Assembly (NCBI GenBank): GCA_030620095.1
Contig: JAUTXW010003832.1
Coordinates: forward strand, 310,001-374,000
Direction of reading: 5' to 3'
Origin: Kuschelorhynchus macadamiae
Taxonomy: Eukaryota; Arthropoda; Insecta; Coleoptera; Curculionidae
Length of the DNA: 64,000 nucleotides
A program made the position numbers and the translations under genes. The notes under the pieces were generated by a model that saw only the letters and a program-made list of their open reading frames with translations, ran no database searches and was not told where the DNA came from. Shown here in pieces: positions 1-13,328 of this stretch; the stretch's first letter is position 1; every line of letters starts with the position of its first letter.

Positions 1-3000
1 ACTTACCATATTTCAAAGGTACTATAGTATTGCAATTTTTTTTAACACACGTGTGATATAAAGCACTTTCTAGTTTAAACAGTGCTTTTTTGTTAGTTTC
101 ATATTAAACTACGTGACAAAAAATTTTGTGTAACAAATTTACTTCAACACAACAAAACCTGCTTCTGTAAAATTAGTTGAAAAGAGTTTAACGAATTTTC
201 TATTTTTTGTAAAACCTTTTTTATTTCCTGTCAGAGGAAGGATTTTCTTAATCTGAAATAATATTCTATTATTTATTATGACAAACCAACATACCAAATA
301 TCTTTAACAAAATGAAACAATATCTACATTTTTATCACAGTTTTATTCACAGACTAATTAACAGATACACAAATATATACATACATACATACATATGTAC
401 AACTTAAGCTAAGGAACAGAGACTAATATAATATTAAAAAGCTAATAAGATTTCATCAAAATAGAAGAATAATAATTATATAAAATATACAATGTTAAAT
501 AAATTTAGATTAGTTCTATTTTTGCTATCAGAATCTTCAGAAATTGATAATTTTGTTAATATTATTGCGTAAAGTCCCTATGAACTTACCAATACATGCG
601 AACGGCAGCCAATCATCTTTTCGGAGAGCTGTAGGTTACAGGTTCTCGGGTACACCTTACGAAATTAAAATGGGCGCCACCTAATTGACTATGACTCAAT
701 TAGGAAGAAATCTATATCGATATTTAAATGCAGACAAAATAAAGATTTGGAGGGCTTTTCAATAAAACACTATATAAAGTACAGACTGTCAAATTTTAAT
801 GATACCTTGATCTTTTGTTTTTTTTTACGAGTTGTTTTATAAAATAATTTTTAACATGTGAAATTTAGCTTACATTCAAAAATTCAATTGACATTAAGAT
901 ATAAAAAAAATAAATCAAGAAAATGTAAAATATATATAAAATATATCAAATATGTGAAATGAGTTAGAAAGTTATAAAAATATCAAAAGTATTTCGCCAA
1001 GGCTGTTTTACAAAAAATAGGTTACTTACTTCCTTTCTGCTACCTTATGTTAAATTTATAAATATAAAAATTAAGAATTAATTCCTTGTACTCTTACAGG
1101 AAGGAACTCCAAAACCATTGTAGAACTCTTGGGTTATGTACCCCAAAAATTACACTATAAACTTGTAACTATATCCCAAAACCATATCTTGAATTCTTAA
1201 CCTGAAACCCTCTAGTCATCTAGAGGGCTCCTTCGACGTCAACCGTCACCAATAAAGGGAATTTCCAGACATCTAGAAAGGCTTCTAGAGGACCGACAGT
1301 CAAAAAAAATTCAGGACGCCATTCACGTGGTTGATCAAATGTGGAACAAAACAAAACGAGACCAAAATTTAGGGCCAGATGATGTCCATAAATAGGCCTT
1401 AGGCTTTCAACAGCACTGCACTTTAAAATAAATTACTTATGACATACTTTCAGTACTTTAAAAAATTGGTTCATTACGGCACTTTTATAAAGCCGGACGC
1501 ATGTTGCACCTCTAAGGAGAGCCAATAGAAAGGGGCGAGAAAATCAGCTCCAAAAAATTCGAAGAAGTTTGACATTCCCCTCCATCATTTTTCCTCACTT
1601 CAGACTTGTGCCAACCTAATGCCATAAAATAAAATAATAATTACAGTGGAGTCCACTGCTGGCGCCACTAGTATAAGGGAGTAACAACCCGATAATATTT
1701 GGTGTCCTCCGAATAGAGCTGGCAAACTGCCCCTGAGCAGAACCAAAATCGTAACTGAAATACAAAAACCAGACATTGTCAAAGCTAGTTTGATGCCGAA
1801 AATAAGAAACCAATGAAAACATAGTGACAGAAGAGAAAGCCAGGCAAATTCCGAATATTTGTAAACAAAACAAAAACAAATTTCTTTTGTTTTAATTTAG
1901 AGAAGTTGAAAATACTTTACAAAATGTAATCCAATGAATTATGAATAAAACATATTGAGGTATGTAAAATATAATTTACATAAAAGTCTTGATATTTTAA
2001 AGGTTATATTTAACTGCAAATTATAATGTTCAATTTTGTTTCAGATTACTAATGGGCTTAAAATAATGAAAAACCATCAGCAAAATGTCTGTTTAACATT
2101 CCATACCAAGCAAACATAAAGAAAAGCAGCATGGACAAATGAAAACAGAAAGTTATATAAACTGAAACTTTCTAATAGTTCAAGTTTTCTCAAAGTGTTA
2201 AATTGATATGTTACAAGAAAGAAGAAAATAAATAATATAGAATAAAAATAAATAATTCATGTGAGTGAAATGGACTTTAAGAAGAAACCAAAAAAACAGA
2301 ATATTTTATTGTAAATGAAAAAATTGTTATTTTCATTAATAAAGAAGGCCAGTATCTTACTAACTAAAACTGATTATATATTCAAAATATGTCACTTTCA
2401 ATAGTAATACCCTATTAATAAAGATTCTATTAACTTTCTTTTATAAAGTGTGTGATATGTAAATTTGGAAAAATCCAACTCGTAGAGTTATTGGACAGGA
2501 TGTTGTTAGAACACTGTGTGAAAATCAGTAACTATATAACTAGCCAAATTTTGTAATTGCCTCACTGTTACGATGAACTAAATAATTATACATAAATTTG
2601 AAAATGTTATACTACCCCCCTCCGAAAAAAAAAATTGACTATCTCGATAGGCTATTTGAACAGAGCTTAAAGTCTGTACACTAAAAATAAAAAAATAACT
2701 CATATGATCCTATTAAAATCAAATTATCACAAATTATACTAAATATCAGTAATTTTTGGATAGAAGGTTTTCTGAGATAATTTTTGGTTTGATAGCTTCG
2801 TGTATCACTCGCCTTAATAAAAGGAGTCAAAATCAGTAAGGACACAATCAGCAAAAGTCATAATAGGTAAAAGTCACTATAAGTATAAATCTATACCAAA
2901 CAACTCAGAAGCCAAAAATCACAGTTTACATTCAAATGTAATTAATGTCATACTGACACAATTGTCTTATAGGGACAAATGATATTCTAGACACTTAATA

Positions 3001-4950
3001 GTCAGGTTATCGACAAAAATAGGTTTTGACTCTTGAGTTACATAATCAAATCAACGTAATTCAAGCCAAGAGTCATTCTGAACTGCAATATGTTTTATAT
3101 AAAATATAAACACACATTTGTTTGAGATAGGCAATCCTACAACAAACTTATTAAACTATCGTAAACCAAATCTTATGCCGTTGCCCTCTAAACAAATGAC
3201 ACTAAAAGGTCCGAGCTACGACTCAATAATACAAAATAGCCTTCCTAGGATTATATTAGGATAGTTTAGGCATAATATGACTACAAAGTAATATACAGAG
3301 GTACTGTATCGATACAAGAAAGGAGCATGCAATCTATGCAACTTAGCACCTTCCCAAATTTCACTTGGGCATTTATCAAAATACAACCCAAAAGCAAAAC
3401 AAGAAAAATTAATAAATCAGTTATTGACATTATCGTACAGTAATATATACAACTCTATAATATTGTATACCGGTATACCTTTATCAAAACAATATAACGA
3501 AAACATCGAAGTGTTGATCAGACACTTACATACAATGTTTCTCAAACTTTAGAGAAAATGCATTGTGCCAAATTCTCCAAAAAACTCAAAACTTTATATG
3601 ATGCATAGGCCATTAGCAATCATATATACTTCAATACTCGACAAACTCAAAAATGGACAAATACAAAATATGCTTTCATAGCTCTAAATACATTTGTCAA
3701 AAATACTAAAAGAGATTCCAAAGTCAGAAATATGTTTCTTTCAAACTTTTAAATTACATATTTTTCGGCATCAAGGGACCCTGAAACGTCAAGATCTAAA
3801 ACAATCTCGGAGAGTGATTTTTTTACGATTACAATATTTCCCTTTTACGAGGGAAGTGAAAATGACAAATATATATTTATTAGATTTTTTCACTTTGGGA
3901 AAGGAAAATAATGAAAAGTTTAACGCAAAATTAATACAATGATGTTCAAATTAAAATTGTTTTGAAAATTTAAGATGTGTGCCTCATATATAAACTGTCA
4001 GCGAACCCGGAAAAATTCAAAACAAAATTGTACCATTCAAGCAAGCGCATGATTAGAATACAGCTGCATAACAGAACACATCTGGGAAAACACAGACAGA
4101 ACAATAATTACCTATTTATTATTAAATTGGTTTCTGTTTTATTAATAATATATTTTCAGCATTATTTGAGGAACCCAACGTATTCTCAGACTAATAAAAT
4201 CAAACTTGACACTCCCGTTGGTTGCGGAAATATAAAATTAGACCAGCCACGGGGCATCTGCATTCCAGAACACGAAATTTCCAGCAATGGTTTTTATATT
4301 TTAAAATTTTCCATATTTTCTCAAGTTAGTTAAATCCAGGTTTTTATTTTATTTTTTGAGTCGTATATTTTATTCCTCTTTTATTGTTATCTCATAAACT
4401 ACTCCGTATTCAGGGAATGCAATATAAGTTCGAAAATTTTAAGTGCCAATAAACCCACGCTAATAGAATTTAGGAAAGTCAATTAACTAATTTAGAACCC
4501 TTGGGGCTTATCACCTTTTAAACAATGCAAATATAAACTTCACTATAACTTAACGAGTTTTTCGAGTTCATAAAATGCACATAAAAACGATAAATGGCGT
4601 TTACCCCGAATCTAAATTGTGGTTATTATAAAATAAAAAACCGGTTTGGCTGGCTAATGCTTCCAAAAGACCAAAGATTCTATACCTACTGCTATTGACT
4701 TTTAAATGGCGTTTTACCAAATTACCTTAAACTCAAAAAACTTGAAGATATTTATATAGGATTGTTACTTAATAATATATAATTTTTAAAAAATATATAA
4801 GATTGACAAAAAATTCAAATCAGTTAATAATATTAATGATGGAAACTTTTTTTGAAGATAATGGTAAATTAATTTACTTGTAATTCCTATTTATTTCTTC
4901 TTTTATTATTCGGCAGCATCAACCACAAGTAATGCCATTATAATCGCTGA
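1..4950. other. A+T-rich DNA without a recognisable gene
   Basis: I see no open reading frame with family motifs, no tRNA fold and no convincing exon. A short (ACAT)n tract lies near 378-396 and T-rich simple sequence lies near 4950-4990. The only repeat I can tie to another place in the window is the fragment at 3765-3863. The short open frames here (up to about 118 codons) are of the length expected by chance in A+T-rich DNA and match no family I know. Confidence 0.6.
3765..3863 (+). repeat. Fragment of dispersed repeat G (end module)
   Basis: The segment with CCCTGAAAC, a T-rich run, ACGATTA and CTTTTACGAGGGAAGTGAAAA aligns by eye with 34090-34172, where it follows the large copy G2. Only this end module is present; the array of about 140-bp units seen in G1 and G2 is absent. 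It is a truncated or diverged copy. Confidence 0.55.
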
Positions 4951-5238
4951 TATTTATTTATTTATTTTATTTATTTATTCATTTTTATAAATATAATAAT
5001 AATATAAAGTTACAGTAAGTAAGTAAAAATACCTAAAACGTTATAAGTAAAACAATAAAATGTTTTGCTACACCTAGGTGTAAAACACCCATATATGCAA
5101 GTGGCGATGATGTAGGGTGTAATAAAAGCATAGTATGTACAGCCGTAGATAAGTATCTTAAAAATATAAGTGACATAATACACTTACACAACTTAATACT
5201 AAGAACATAGGTACACTCAAAACAGTTTCAGGAATCTA

Positions 5239-5499
5239 TCAATGTTTGCATCCATAAATAGGTATTTTTTGAACAAAGAATTGAATTTTTTTTGTTTTTA
5301 CTGCATTCTTTATACCAACGGGAATCATGTTGAATATCTTTGGCATAAGATAGCCATCTGAATGCAATTGAATGTCCCTTCTTGATGAGGGGATGTTCAA
5401 CATATTTGTAGCATTTGACCTAGTCTTATAACTATGAGAGACACAACTTAATTTGACCTTCTCATGAGAATGCACAAAACCACCAATTGCAAGAGCATA
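5239..5499 (-). pseudogene. Non-LTR retrotransposon, C-terminal end of reverse transcriptase ORF (3' half of a split LINE)
   Basis: The minus-strand peptide has the pattern seen at the C terminus of Jockey/CR1-like LINE polymerases. It runs YKTRSNAT, then SSRRDIQLHSD, then PKIFNMIPVGIKNA, and stops just below 5239. The match to 9159-9965 is positional and functional. That segment ends in a Leu-rich NLRTL-like stretch, and this one resumes with the residues expected next. Element A at 5500-9158 lies exactly between, so both parts are read as one LINE copy interrupted by a later insertion. T-rich simple repeats near 4950-4990 would be an A-rich tail on the minus strand and may mark the LINE 3' end. 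The copy is 5'-truncated and decayed. Confidence 0.65.
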
Positions 5500-6211
5500 C
5501 CGCATGTCAACGAATCTATTAGACAGGCTATAACTTTTAAATTATTTGATGTATCAAAACAAAATTTGGTATAGATAAATGGTACATACAGAAGAGAGTT
5601 CTGCATATTCTTCACTTACGGTTTCACCAGAAATTACTCCAGTTTTGATTTTTTAAATGGAACACTCTGTATATTTTTACATTCTTGGATTCCTGAGACA
5701 ATGCTGAATCAGAATGGGACATTTTAAAAACCTTTTACGCTTACTTGATTTTTTATACCCATTTTTAAAATTGCTTCTAGGTGGTCATGACCGGACGCAG
5801 ATTAATCTAAGGACCAGAAATGATGACAGAATAATACAATCGCTAAGTTTTAGTGATTAGTCTGATAGCTAGGAACAAGAGAAGTTGATAAAATCAAATT
5901 TTTGTGTCTAACTATTTTTTTTTTCAAATGGCGACCCTTTTTAAACAAGCACTTTTCAAAAAGAGGATTTTTTTGTGAATCTAACGGTACTAACTTTTTT
6001 GCGATTGGATTAAAAATAAGCTTAAAAATCAAATATTACTAAGAAAAATACTCGATAATCAATTATTTACTTTTATCAAGTGTGCCATGGATAGCAATGC
6101 TGGATATTAAGTAGGATTTTTTATTTTGACAGTGACACTTACCTATTCTTTCTGAGTAGACATAAGATTTCCTTATTTTTCTTGATTTTCAGTATTATTT
6201 TGTGTTTTCAA

Positions 6212-7206
6212 AAGGCAAGATAATATATAATCAAAGTGAAAAAGTCGATATGTTATTAATATTTGGAGAATATCATAGAAATGCTGCTGAGTTGTATGCT
6301 CAGAGATACCCCGACCGGCAACATCCGGTCTATCAGTATTTTCCATCTCGAGAATCGTTTTAGGCATCAAGAAGGAAATCAAGTGGCGGAAGGCAAATTT
6401 ATTATAAATGAAGAAATGGAGATTACTTTCTTGCTATGGTTGAAGTTGATAAAACTGTTTCTTTAAAAAAAATAATCACGAACTGGGTTTAAGTCATGAA
6501 TCAGCTAGAAAAATACTAAATACACACGGATATCGAGCTTTTAAGTGCCAGTTACACCAACATTTGTATTCTGACGATGGCGATAGACGATATTGTTTTG
6601 TAATTGGTTGCTCCAAAATTGTAGAATTGGCCCAAATTTTAACAACTTTATCTTATTCTCTGACGAATCCAGTATGGTATGTTTAACAAGCAAAACACTC
6701 GTTGCAGGACCCAACAAAATCAACTTGAAATGAGAGTAGGAGATTGCTAACAGAATAATTGTGCCAATTTTATTTCAAGGCCAATTAACCGGCGTTAGGT
6801 AGTTAGGCTCTCTCCAAAATGAAATTGAGCAACATCTTAATGATCTACCTTTAGAAGTTTTACGCCGAATTTACTTCCAGCAAGATGGAGCACCGCCTCA
6901 CAATTTCAGAGAAGTTCTTAATTATTTAATTGAACATTTTATAATAAAGTTATTGCAACCAATGGCCCAATACGGTGGCCCGCCCGTTCACCGGATCTTA
7001 CTGTTCTCGATTTCTTTATTTGGGGATATGTTAAAGAAAGAGTCGATGTAAGAACCCCAGCCACTCTTGAAATCCTAGCAGAAAGGATTATACGTGTATT
7101 TAGAAGTATTACGCCTCAAATGCTGCACAAAGTGGTAAGAGAAGCAATTGAACGAGCGGAAATATGTCGTGAACCAGGAGGAATGCACTTTGAACAACTA
7201 CAGTAA
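6212..7206 (+). pseudogene. Element A transposase remnant (DUF4817-type HTH plus DDE/D core)
   Basis: Conceptual translation across frames gives an N-terminal helix-turn-helix of the DUF4817 type (NAAELYAQRYPDR then HPVYQYFP). A second helix-turn-helix stretch (HELGLSHESARKILNTHGY) follows, then the core with FQQDGAPPHN near 6880 carrying the second catalytic Asp. The Cys-bearing C terminus before the stop at 7204-7206 resembles that of element B. Several frameshifts and stops (for example TAG in the segment before the core) and loss of the third Asp motif show it is dead. There is no ATG at the expected start. It is very similar to the element B transposase at 38004-39061 on the other strand. 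It would have cut and pasted the element at TA sites. Confidence 0.75.
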
Positions 7207-7514
7207 ACTCGAATATTGTGCTTTTACATTTTACAGCGTTATTGAAGTTAGTTGAAGTTATATTTTTATTTAATAGTCTGAGCTATTCGTTAGCTAAAGA
7301 TACAGATTTGCACGCCTAAATTTGTTCCCGATATCTGAAGAGGGGCAGCAGAAAACTGTATAAAAAATGCTGCTCCGAGCGTTAGGCGCATAAGCGTGCA
7401 TTCTTTTTATCAACAGAGATAGGCTGGGCAGATTTTACGTGACATGACGCATAGACAGATCCAACGTAAGTAATCTTGATCAACCGTCACAATTAATAAT
7501 ACTACTTAATATCC

Positions 7515-8667
7515 AAGGCCCATTAACTCTATTAGGTTACCTCGATGAGCAGCTATCAAGCGAGGGGAACGCGCAGGTGAGGCGGAGGTCGTGACGTTGA
7601 CTGGCGACCCAATCTGTTTATTGCTTATTCAGCTTGACGTTTTCGTTGCGATAATTATCAGTTGTGTTTTTCAGAGTATTTTTTTTACTTCCTTAAGTGA
7701 AAGTTTTAAGACATTTGAATGGATTAATAGGGAAGGGAACCAAAATAACCGAAAAACTATTGAAAATAATTACAAATAGACACAACAACATAAACCTAGA
7801 TGCAGCAAGAGCGTTCTTAAGACAAAGGTAATTTATAAGAATGAAACATTTAAATAAACTGGAGAAAAAAAACGTAAAAAATAGCGCTATTCTGAAGTGG
7901 ACCACCATAAAAAGCTGTATAAAACAATGAAAAAATTATTAATTGAATTTTTAATTTGTTACCGTTTAAGCATCAATTGGTGCTGATTTATATCCTATTA
8001 TTAAAAAAGATGTTTGAGCGGTTAAATAATTTTGTTTACTGCAAATAGCATACCTACAAGTAATAAAATATGGAAAATACTTATAACATACATTAGTTTT
8101 CCCCTAGTGTGCTCTCGATTGATATCATGGTACCGGTTAGAAATAGAGAAGAAATTTATGGAAGACGATTAAAACCCAAATCAGTGCAAACTGTTTTATT
8201 CTAATTTGAACCGTTTCGACTATAGGCTGTTCAAAATTGAAAATCCCAGTTTTTACATGTCAATATCTCGAAAACAATTAAACTTAGGCCTATGGACAAT
8301 ATATGAAGTAGAAGTAAATTTTTAGATAAAATTCAAAAGCGTAATAGAATATAGGGTATTTCATATATGAATCATAATCATAATTTTTCAAATATAATGC
8401 GAAATTTTTGAAATGAATTCAGCAAAAAAACTTGGTTAAAATTTGAACTAACATCCCTAAACATAAGTTTAAAATTATAATAATTTATATCTTGAAGGCT
8501 GTATTTTATTGTAACAAAAAAGATTATTATATGTAATTAAACGTACACAGCAGAGATATGGACAATGCCATGCTAAAGCAAGCCGGTCGTCGAGTGATGT
8601 AGATCGCTCACACCGAGTTGGGATAGGTCAAGATCACTCCAGGCAACCTATAGAGTTAATGGGCCTT
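7515..8667. mobile_element. D1: 1.15-kb non-autonomous element with AAGGCCCATTAACTCTA ends
   Basis: It begins AAGGCCCATTAACTCTA and ends with the inverted form TAGAGTTAATGGGCCTT, extended inward by GGTTACCT versus AGGCAACC. A second copy, D2, lies at 43934-44972 and is alignable almost throughout, including GTCGTGACG, GACTGGCGACCC and the TTATTGCTTATTCAGC block. Comparing element A with its sister B shows that D1 interrupts A between ACTTAATATCC and AGCATGG. The flanks CTTAATATCC and CTTAACGTTC may be a diverged target duplication of about 8-10 bp. No transposase is encoded, and open frames inside are short. The superfamily is not settled. Confidence 0.7.
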
Positions 8668-9158
8668 GCTTAACGTTCAGCATGGATATCCATGGCACAC
8701 TTGATAAAAGTAAATAAATGATTATCGAGTATTTTTCTTAGTAATATTAAATTTTTGAGCTTATTTTCAATCCAATCGCAAAAAAGTTAGTACCGTTAGA
8801 TTCACAGAAAAATCCTCTTTTCAAAAGGTGCTTGTCGAAAAAGAGTCGCCATTTGAAAAAAAATAGTTAGACACAAAAATTGGATTTTATCAACTTGTCT
8901 TGTTCCTAACTATCAGACTAATCACTAAAACTTAACGATTGTGCTATTCTGTCATCATTTCAGGTCCTTAGATTAATTTTCGTCCGGTCATGACCACCTA
9001 CATGCAATTTTAAAAGTGGCTATAAAAAAATCAAGTTGGTGTAAAAAGTTCTTAAAATGTCACATTCTGATTCAGAATTGTCTCAGGAATCCAAAAATGT
9101 AAAAATATACTGAGTGTTACATTTAAAAAATCGAAACTGGATGCATTTCCGGTGAATC

Positions 9159-9965
9159 CGGAGAGTTCTTAAATTGCACAATTCTTCCGAATATATAATT
9201 TTGGTCGCAAATACTCTTGGTTTCTTAAGTATCACCTAATAATGTAGTTATGTGCGATTCTCAGTGGCTCAAGATTATTGTTATACATCCCTTTCCACAC
9301 AAAAATAACATATCTCAAGAAGGGCTCAGCAAGTGCCCTATATATCATTAATACCAATTTAGGGTTTAGTATTTCACGAAGCATATAAACTTTGTGTACT
9401 AAATATCGGATTTGCTTAGACAAGTAAAACATGTGCTGATCCTATTTCAAATGATTATCTATCATTATTCCTAAATACTTAATACATTCTTTAAGAGGCT
9501 AATCAATATTATCAATAAAGATTTCACTAAAATCAGGTCTATTTGCTGACGTTATAGAATACTTCGATTTTTTATATTTATAGTAAGTTTAAAATAGTCT
9601 AGAAAATGGTTAATTTTAACAAAAACGAGACCTCAAAATATTCCTTACTAACTGCCAACTTTTATCATAGAAAACTTTCACAGTATCATCTGCATAAGCA
9701 AATATTTTCCCCACTACATCTGAATTACATAGCAAGTTAATGTAGATATTAAAAGGAATTACTCCGAGCACTGTTCCTTGAGGAATATCACGCTGAACCG
9801 TCATAGGGTCACTGGTAACATCTCTAGTCTTGGTGCCCTGTATACGATCTGAAAGGTAATTCCTAAAGACATCCAATATACAACTTGATTAGTTAATTTC
9901 TTATGGATTTGTATAAAATGCCTAGATTGCGAATTATTTTACAAAAATATTAAACGGCTCTATTT
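9159..9965 (-). pseudogene. Non-LTR retrotransposon reverse transcriptase fragment (5' part of the split LINE)
   Basis: On the minus strand the peptide shows RNYLSDRIQG, then DIPQGTVLGVIPFNIYIN, then the catalytic FAYADDT box (codons near 9690-9710), then a thumb-like region (QIRYLVHKVYMLREILNP, LRYVIFVWKGMYNNNLEPLRIAHN). These are the order and motifs of a non-LTR retrotransposon RT of the Jockey/CR1 type. Frameshifts separate the blocks (around 9430-9620), and upstream sequence decays near 9965. No endonuclease domain is seen. The C-terminal end continues at 5239-5499 beyond element A. Confidence 0.75.
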
Positions 9966-10243
9966 TTTTGCTACCGGGATATTTTATTCTAAAGTGCCCC
10001 TATGGAAAATGGACCTTACGTCATAGCATGGTTTCTCAATATATCTTCAGTCAAAATTCTCCAGACACTTATTATTGTATACGAACTAGGTTTTTTAATT
10101 TTTGTATTTTAAACTAGTACCTTCATTGTTGTAATAGACACTTGTAAAAAGAAAAATAGCTCCAATACAACACCCATTAACAACTCTGATATAAGAATTA
10201 TAGTAGATTTATTGAAAGATAAAAATGATATAGGAAGGTAGTA
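9966..10243. other. No feature seen
   Basis: A+T-rich spacer between the LINE remnant and the Tc1-like remnant. It could contain the decayed start of either element. No inverted terminal repeat of the Tc1 copy could be located here. Confidence 0.4.
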
Positions 10244-10975
10244 GTGTTGGTAAACCACATTCTACCATCCAGCATTATGTTTAATAATTTAAAGTTTGCA
10301 GTCAAGTCGTCCCCAAAAACTAGCTGCTTGCAAAAAATCGAGTGTATTAAAAATCCAAAATCGAGTTCCCCAAAATTGGTCAGAGATCATTATCAAAAAA
10401 GAACAGACGATAATAAACTGTTTAAACAAGACGTTTTGCAATGGGCAAAAAAAACCTCGAATTTCTGGAAAGAACCGTAAGAAGCGTCTAGAATTTGCAG
10501 CGGAGTACGTTTCAAAGTTTGTAGAATTTTGTGAAGCCGTAGTTTATAACGGCGAGACAAAATCTTTTTGGATAAGATGTAGAGAGAAAAGATAGTGAAA
10601 AATGGCAGTGCCTTATTGTAGGAACGCATGTACGAAATGTATTACTTATTATTGGAATTATGGATCAGCATGTGTATCTAAACATTTTAAGGATTAATTT
10701 AATACATTTGTTAATAAATTAGGGTTGAAAGCGCATTATCTTTTCCAGTAGGCAATGGTTGCAAACACACCGCCTGACTAGTACGTGAATGGACAATATA
10801 TAATATCCGGCAACAGTTTTAACCCCATAGAATATTTATGGAAATAATTAAAACACCGCATACGCCAACATGATGTTACTAATAATAGAAAAATATAATG
10901 CAACAAACAATGGGAAAATAATCCAGAAGATGTTACAGAAAAACTGGTTTTAAGTATGTCAAATTAATTGAATAC
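10244..10975 (+). pseudogene. Tc1-like transposase remnant
   Basis: Two overlapping frames at 10244-10595 carry Tc1 landmarks. These are a helix-turn-helix-like stretch (SSRPQKLAACKKSSVLKIQ), then KKPRISGKNRKKRLEFAAEYVSKFVEF in two frames, then the eroded first catalytic box where the Asp is replaced (YNGETKSFW). After a gap, 10830-10960 reads as the C-terminal region with PIEYLW-like, LKHRIRQHDVTN-like and EDVTEKLVLSM motifs in mixed frames. The segment between, where the second catalytic Asp should lie, has been deleted or is unrecognisable. Terminal inverted repeats were not found. The copy is old and inactive. Confidence 0.7.
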
Positions 10976-13324
10976 TAAAGATTACGTCACTAAGTATTAA
11001 GTTCTAAAATGCACGGTATATTTCAAAAGTTCAAGGTTTAAAATGTTATAGTATGTACAATTTCTTTTATGGAATTTTAGGTTTTAAATATCTGTAATGT
11101 TATACAAGAATAATACGTTATTGCCAAACGTCATATTTAGTTTATTTGTTTTTTATAAAGTTGTTAAACAGGATTGAGCATATTTTTAATGCAAAAACTA
11201 ACGAAAGAGTAGACTTATTTAAAAAAGAACTAAGGGGTATGGAGACTTTTTTGACCGACTGAATATATGGGATCTTGATCGTAATCGACAATTTTTTTTT
11301 TATATTAAAGGGCTTTCAGACAGCAATACTGTAAGTTTAAAAGTTAATAAATAAAGTTGCTGTATTTTTAAACGCAGAACTCTTTAAATTGGAGTGCTTG
11401 TTTATGATGTTTTGTCATCCCTTCAATATGTCAGTGCTTATTGTGTTTTCGTGACACGAGGGAAGATATTTGGATTTTAGAACCATTTTTTGTGTAAAAC
11501 ATGCTTAGTTAAATTTGAGTATCACCAACCGTACTTATTTAGCCTTCTGCTGCGTAATATGGTTCTTAATAAGATCTCAGTTGGATAATATCCTGATTTG
11601 TAAAATATTATAAGATTTTAATATAATAATGCTTTTAATACTGGGGATTTGTTTTACTGTAGAAGTTTTCCTTGTCTGCAATTTCTTCCAGAAATATAAT
11701 ATACTTTGTTATATTTATTTCTTTTGACATATCTGTGACTGAACATGACTGCATTTTCTCCGTCTTCAGATTGATATGTTTTATATCTCAAAGTCCCTAT
11801 TTTGGCTAGGTAAATTTATTACTGAATTCCTTACCAACGTAGGCTTGACTATTGATGTGGCTCTTGAGAATACAGCATTTGAGTGAATTTATTATGTCTT
11901 TTAATATTGGAATAAGCCCATATTTTATTATAACATTTCTGCAGAGAATTGATGTATTTTATTATTTTCACTACAAAGCTTCAAGGTATCTCTGAATACA
12001 TTTTCATTTTCCAGCGTTTTAAGATACATTTTACCTTATACAATTAGCATTTAATTTATACAATATCCTAAGTCAATTTTCAACTATTATCAGCTTCACT
12101 GTTAAACTTATTCCTAATAAGAAAACACTTAAATGAAATCTTAATATTTGAAATATTATCAATTTTATTACATGTATTTTTGGTTTTAGTTTTTTGAGAT
12201 ACAAAGAAAAATGTACATACAAAATTTGATAATTATGACGTGGGATATCTTTAGTGATATGATACAAAAGAGCACCGGAAAATTGCAAATATTGTCAAAA
12301 TTTATGTATTTTCAAGTAAAATACCCCATATGGTTTTTGACACCTAGAAAGACAATGTTTTCCTGATATATTAAAAATATATATTAAAATTATATTTTGC
12401 AGTCCTTTATAACACACAAGCATTTAAAACTGGGTAAATTTTGAGAGTTTTGACAGACACAACCACACACGAATTATATAGTAGCTAAAGACTTCCATTT
12501 TGTTTCTTTTCCACGAGTACTACAATTTTTCTAAAATTACTCTCTAGCAATATTTAAATCTACGTGTTTCAAAAACCGTTAAAGTAAATGTCATTATATT
12601 GTATGTTCAGAGTAAATAAAAAGTAAAAAAAATTTAAAAAAACACAATGTGTAAAATTGCTGCAGCTTTTCGATGCTCTTGCCATATCAGCAAAAGTTTT
12701 GTATGAACATATGTTTTTGTATCCCGAAAAATAAAACTGAAAATGCATATCAAAATATAAAAAACCAAGGTGTACATTTTTTCTTTTAAACTTGCAGTTT
12801 TGTAATACATCTTCAATTTATGATATAACTTAAAAAAAAATTGCCATTAGGTCTTTATGGGTGGTTGAATAAACTTTTAAAATGTTCAATACTAAATACA
12901 AAGTACATACACCTATAAAACTTACCATACTTAATAAACACTAAGAAATAATATAAATGTACGTATAAACACAATAATATATATTTTAAGCAACTGATTA
13001 ATTTTGTTTTGAAGATGTTTAATTAATTTTATTGAGATGGTATTCAATTTAGTACAAATAAACAATTCCACCCACCAAAAACCAGACCACTTCCAAGTAG
13101 GTTATCTAGTATTACCACCTGAAAAATCATTAAGTAAATAATTGGAACCTTTTGGCGTCAAGTGTAAACAAACCTGGAACTAGGCGAGTAGAAATTGACA
13201 AGGTGACTGAAATATGACAAGTAAAGAATTAGAACTATGAGCTTTAGTCAAAAATGAACAATTTCTGCAATATTCTCGAGTTATGCAACCCCTTTACACG
13301 CCTTCAAGTCCAAAAAAAAATTAA
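10976..13324. other. A+T-rich DNA without a recognisable gene
   Basis: Short open frames of 60-71 codons (for example minus strand 12073-12288) are low-complexity or hydrophobic translations of A+T-rich DNA with no family motif. No inverted repeats or tRNA-like folds were noticed. Confidence 0.5.
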
Positions 13325-13328
13325 CGTA

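Larger units (their letters stand above)
5500..9158 (+). mobile_element. Element A: mariner/Tc1-superfamily transposon with long terminal inverted repeats, nested in a LINE and carrying D1
   Basis: The left arm (about 5500-6110) recurs inverted at about 8690-9158. Shared landmarks are a TTTTTTGCGATTGGATT stretch, TGTGTCTAACTATTTTT, and GACCGGACG near GGTCATGACC. The left end begins CCGCATGTCAACG after a TA, comparable with element B (CAGGGTGTCAACG). The last roughly 100 bp of the right arm are missing. Between the arms lie a decayed transposase (6212-7206) and the D1 insertion (7515-8667). Element B at 37166-39636 is a sister copy without the D1 insertion, which supports the boundaries. Both joins at the LINE make sense as coding sequence. 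Confidence 0.75.

Noticed and set aside
1600..1879. Two overlapping minus-strand frames of 60 and 87 codons
   Set aside because: No family motif, no start or splice context, and hydrophobic runs typical of chance translation of A+T-rich DNA.
3977..4333. 118-codon plus-strand frame
   Set aside because: No recognisable domain, composition follows base bias, and no supporting promoter or splice sites; a chance frame is the simpler explanation.
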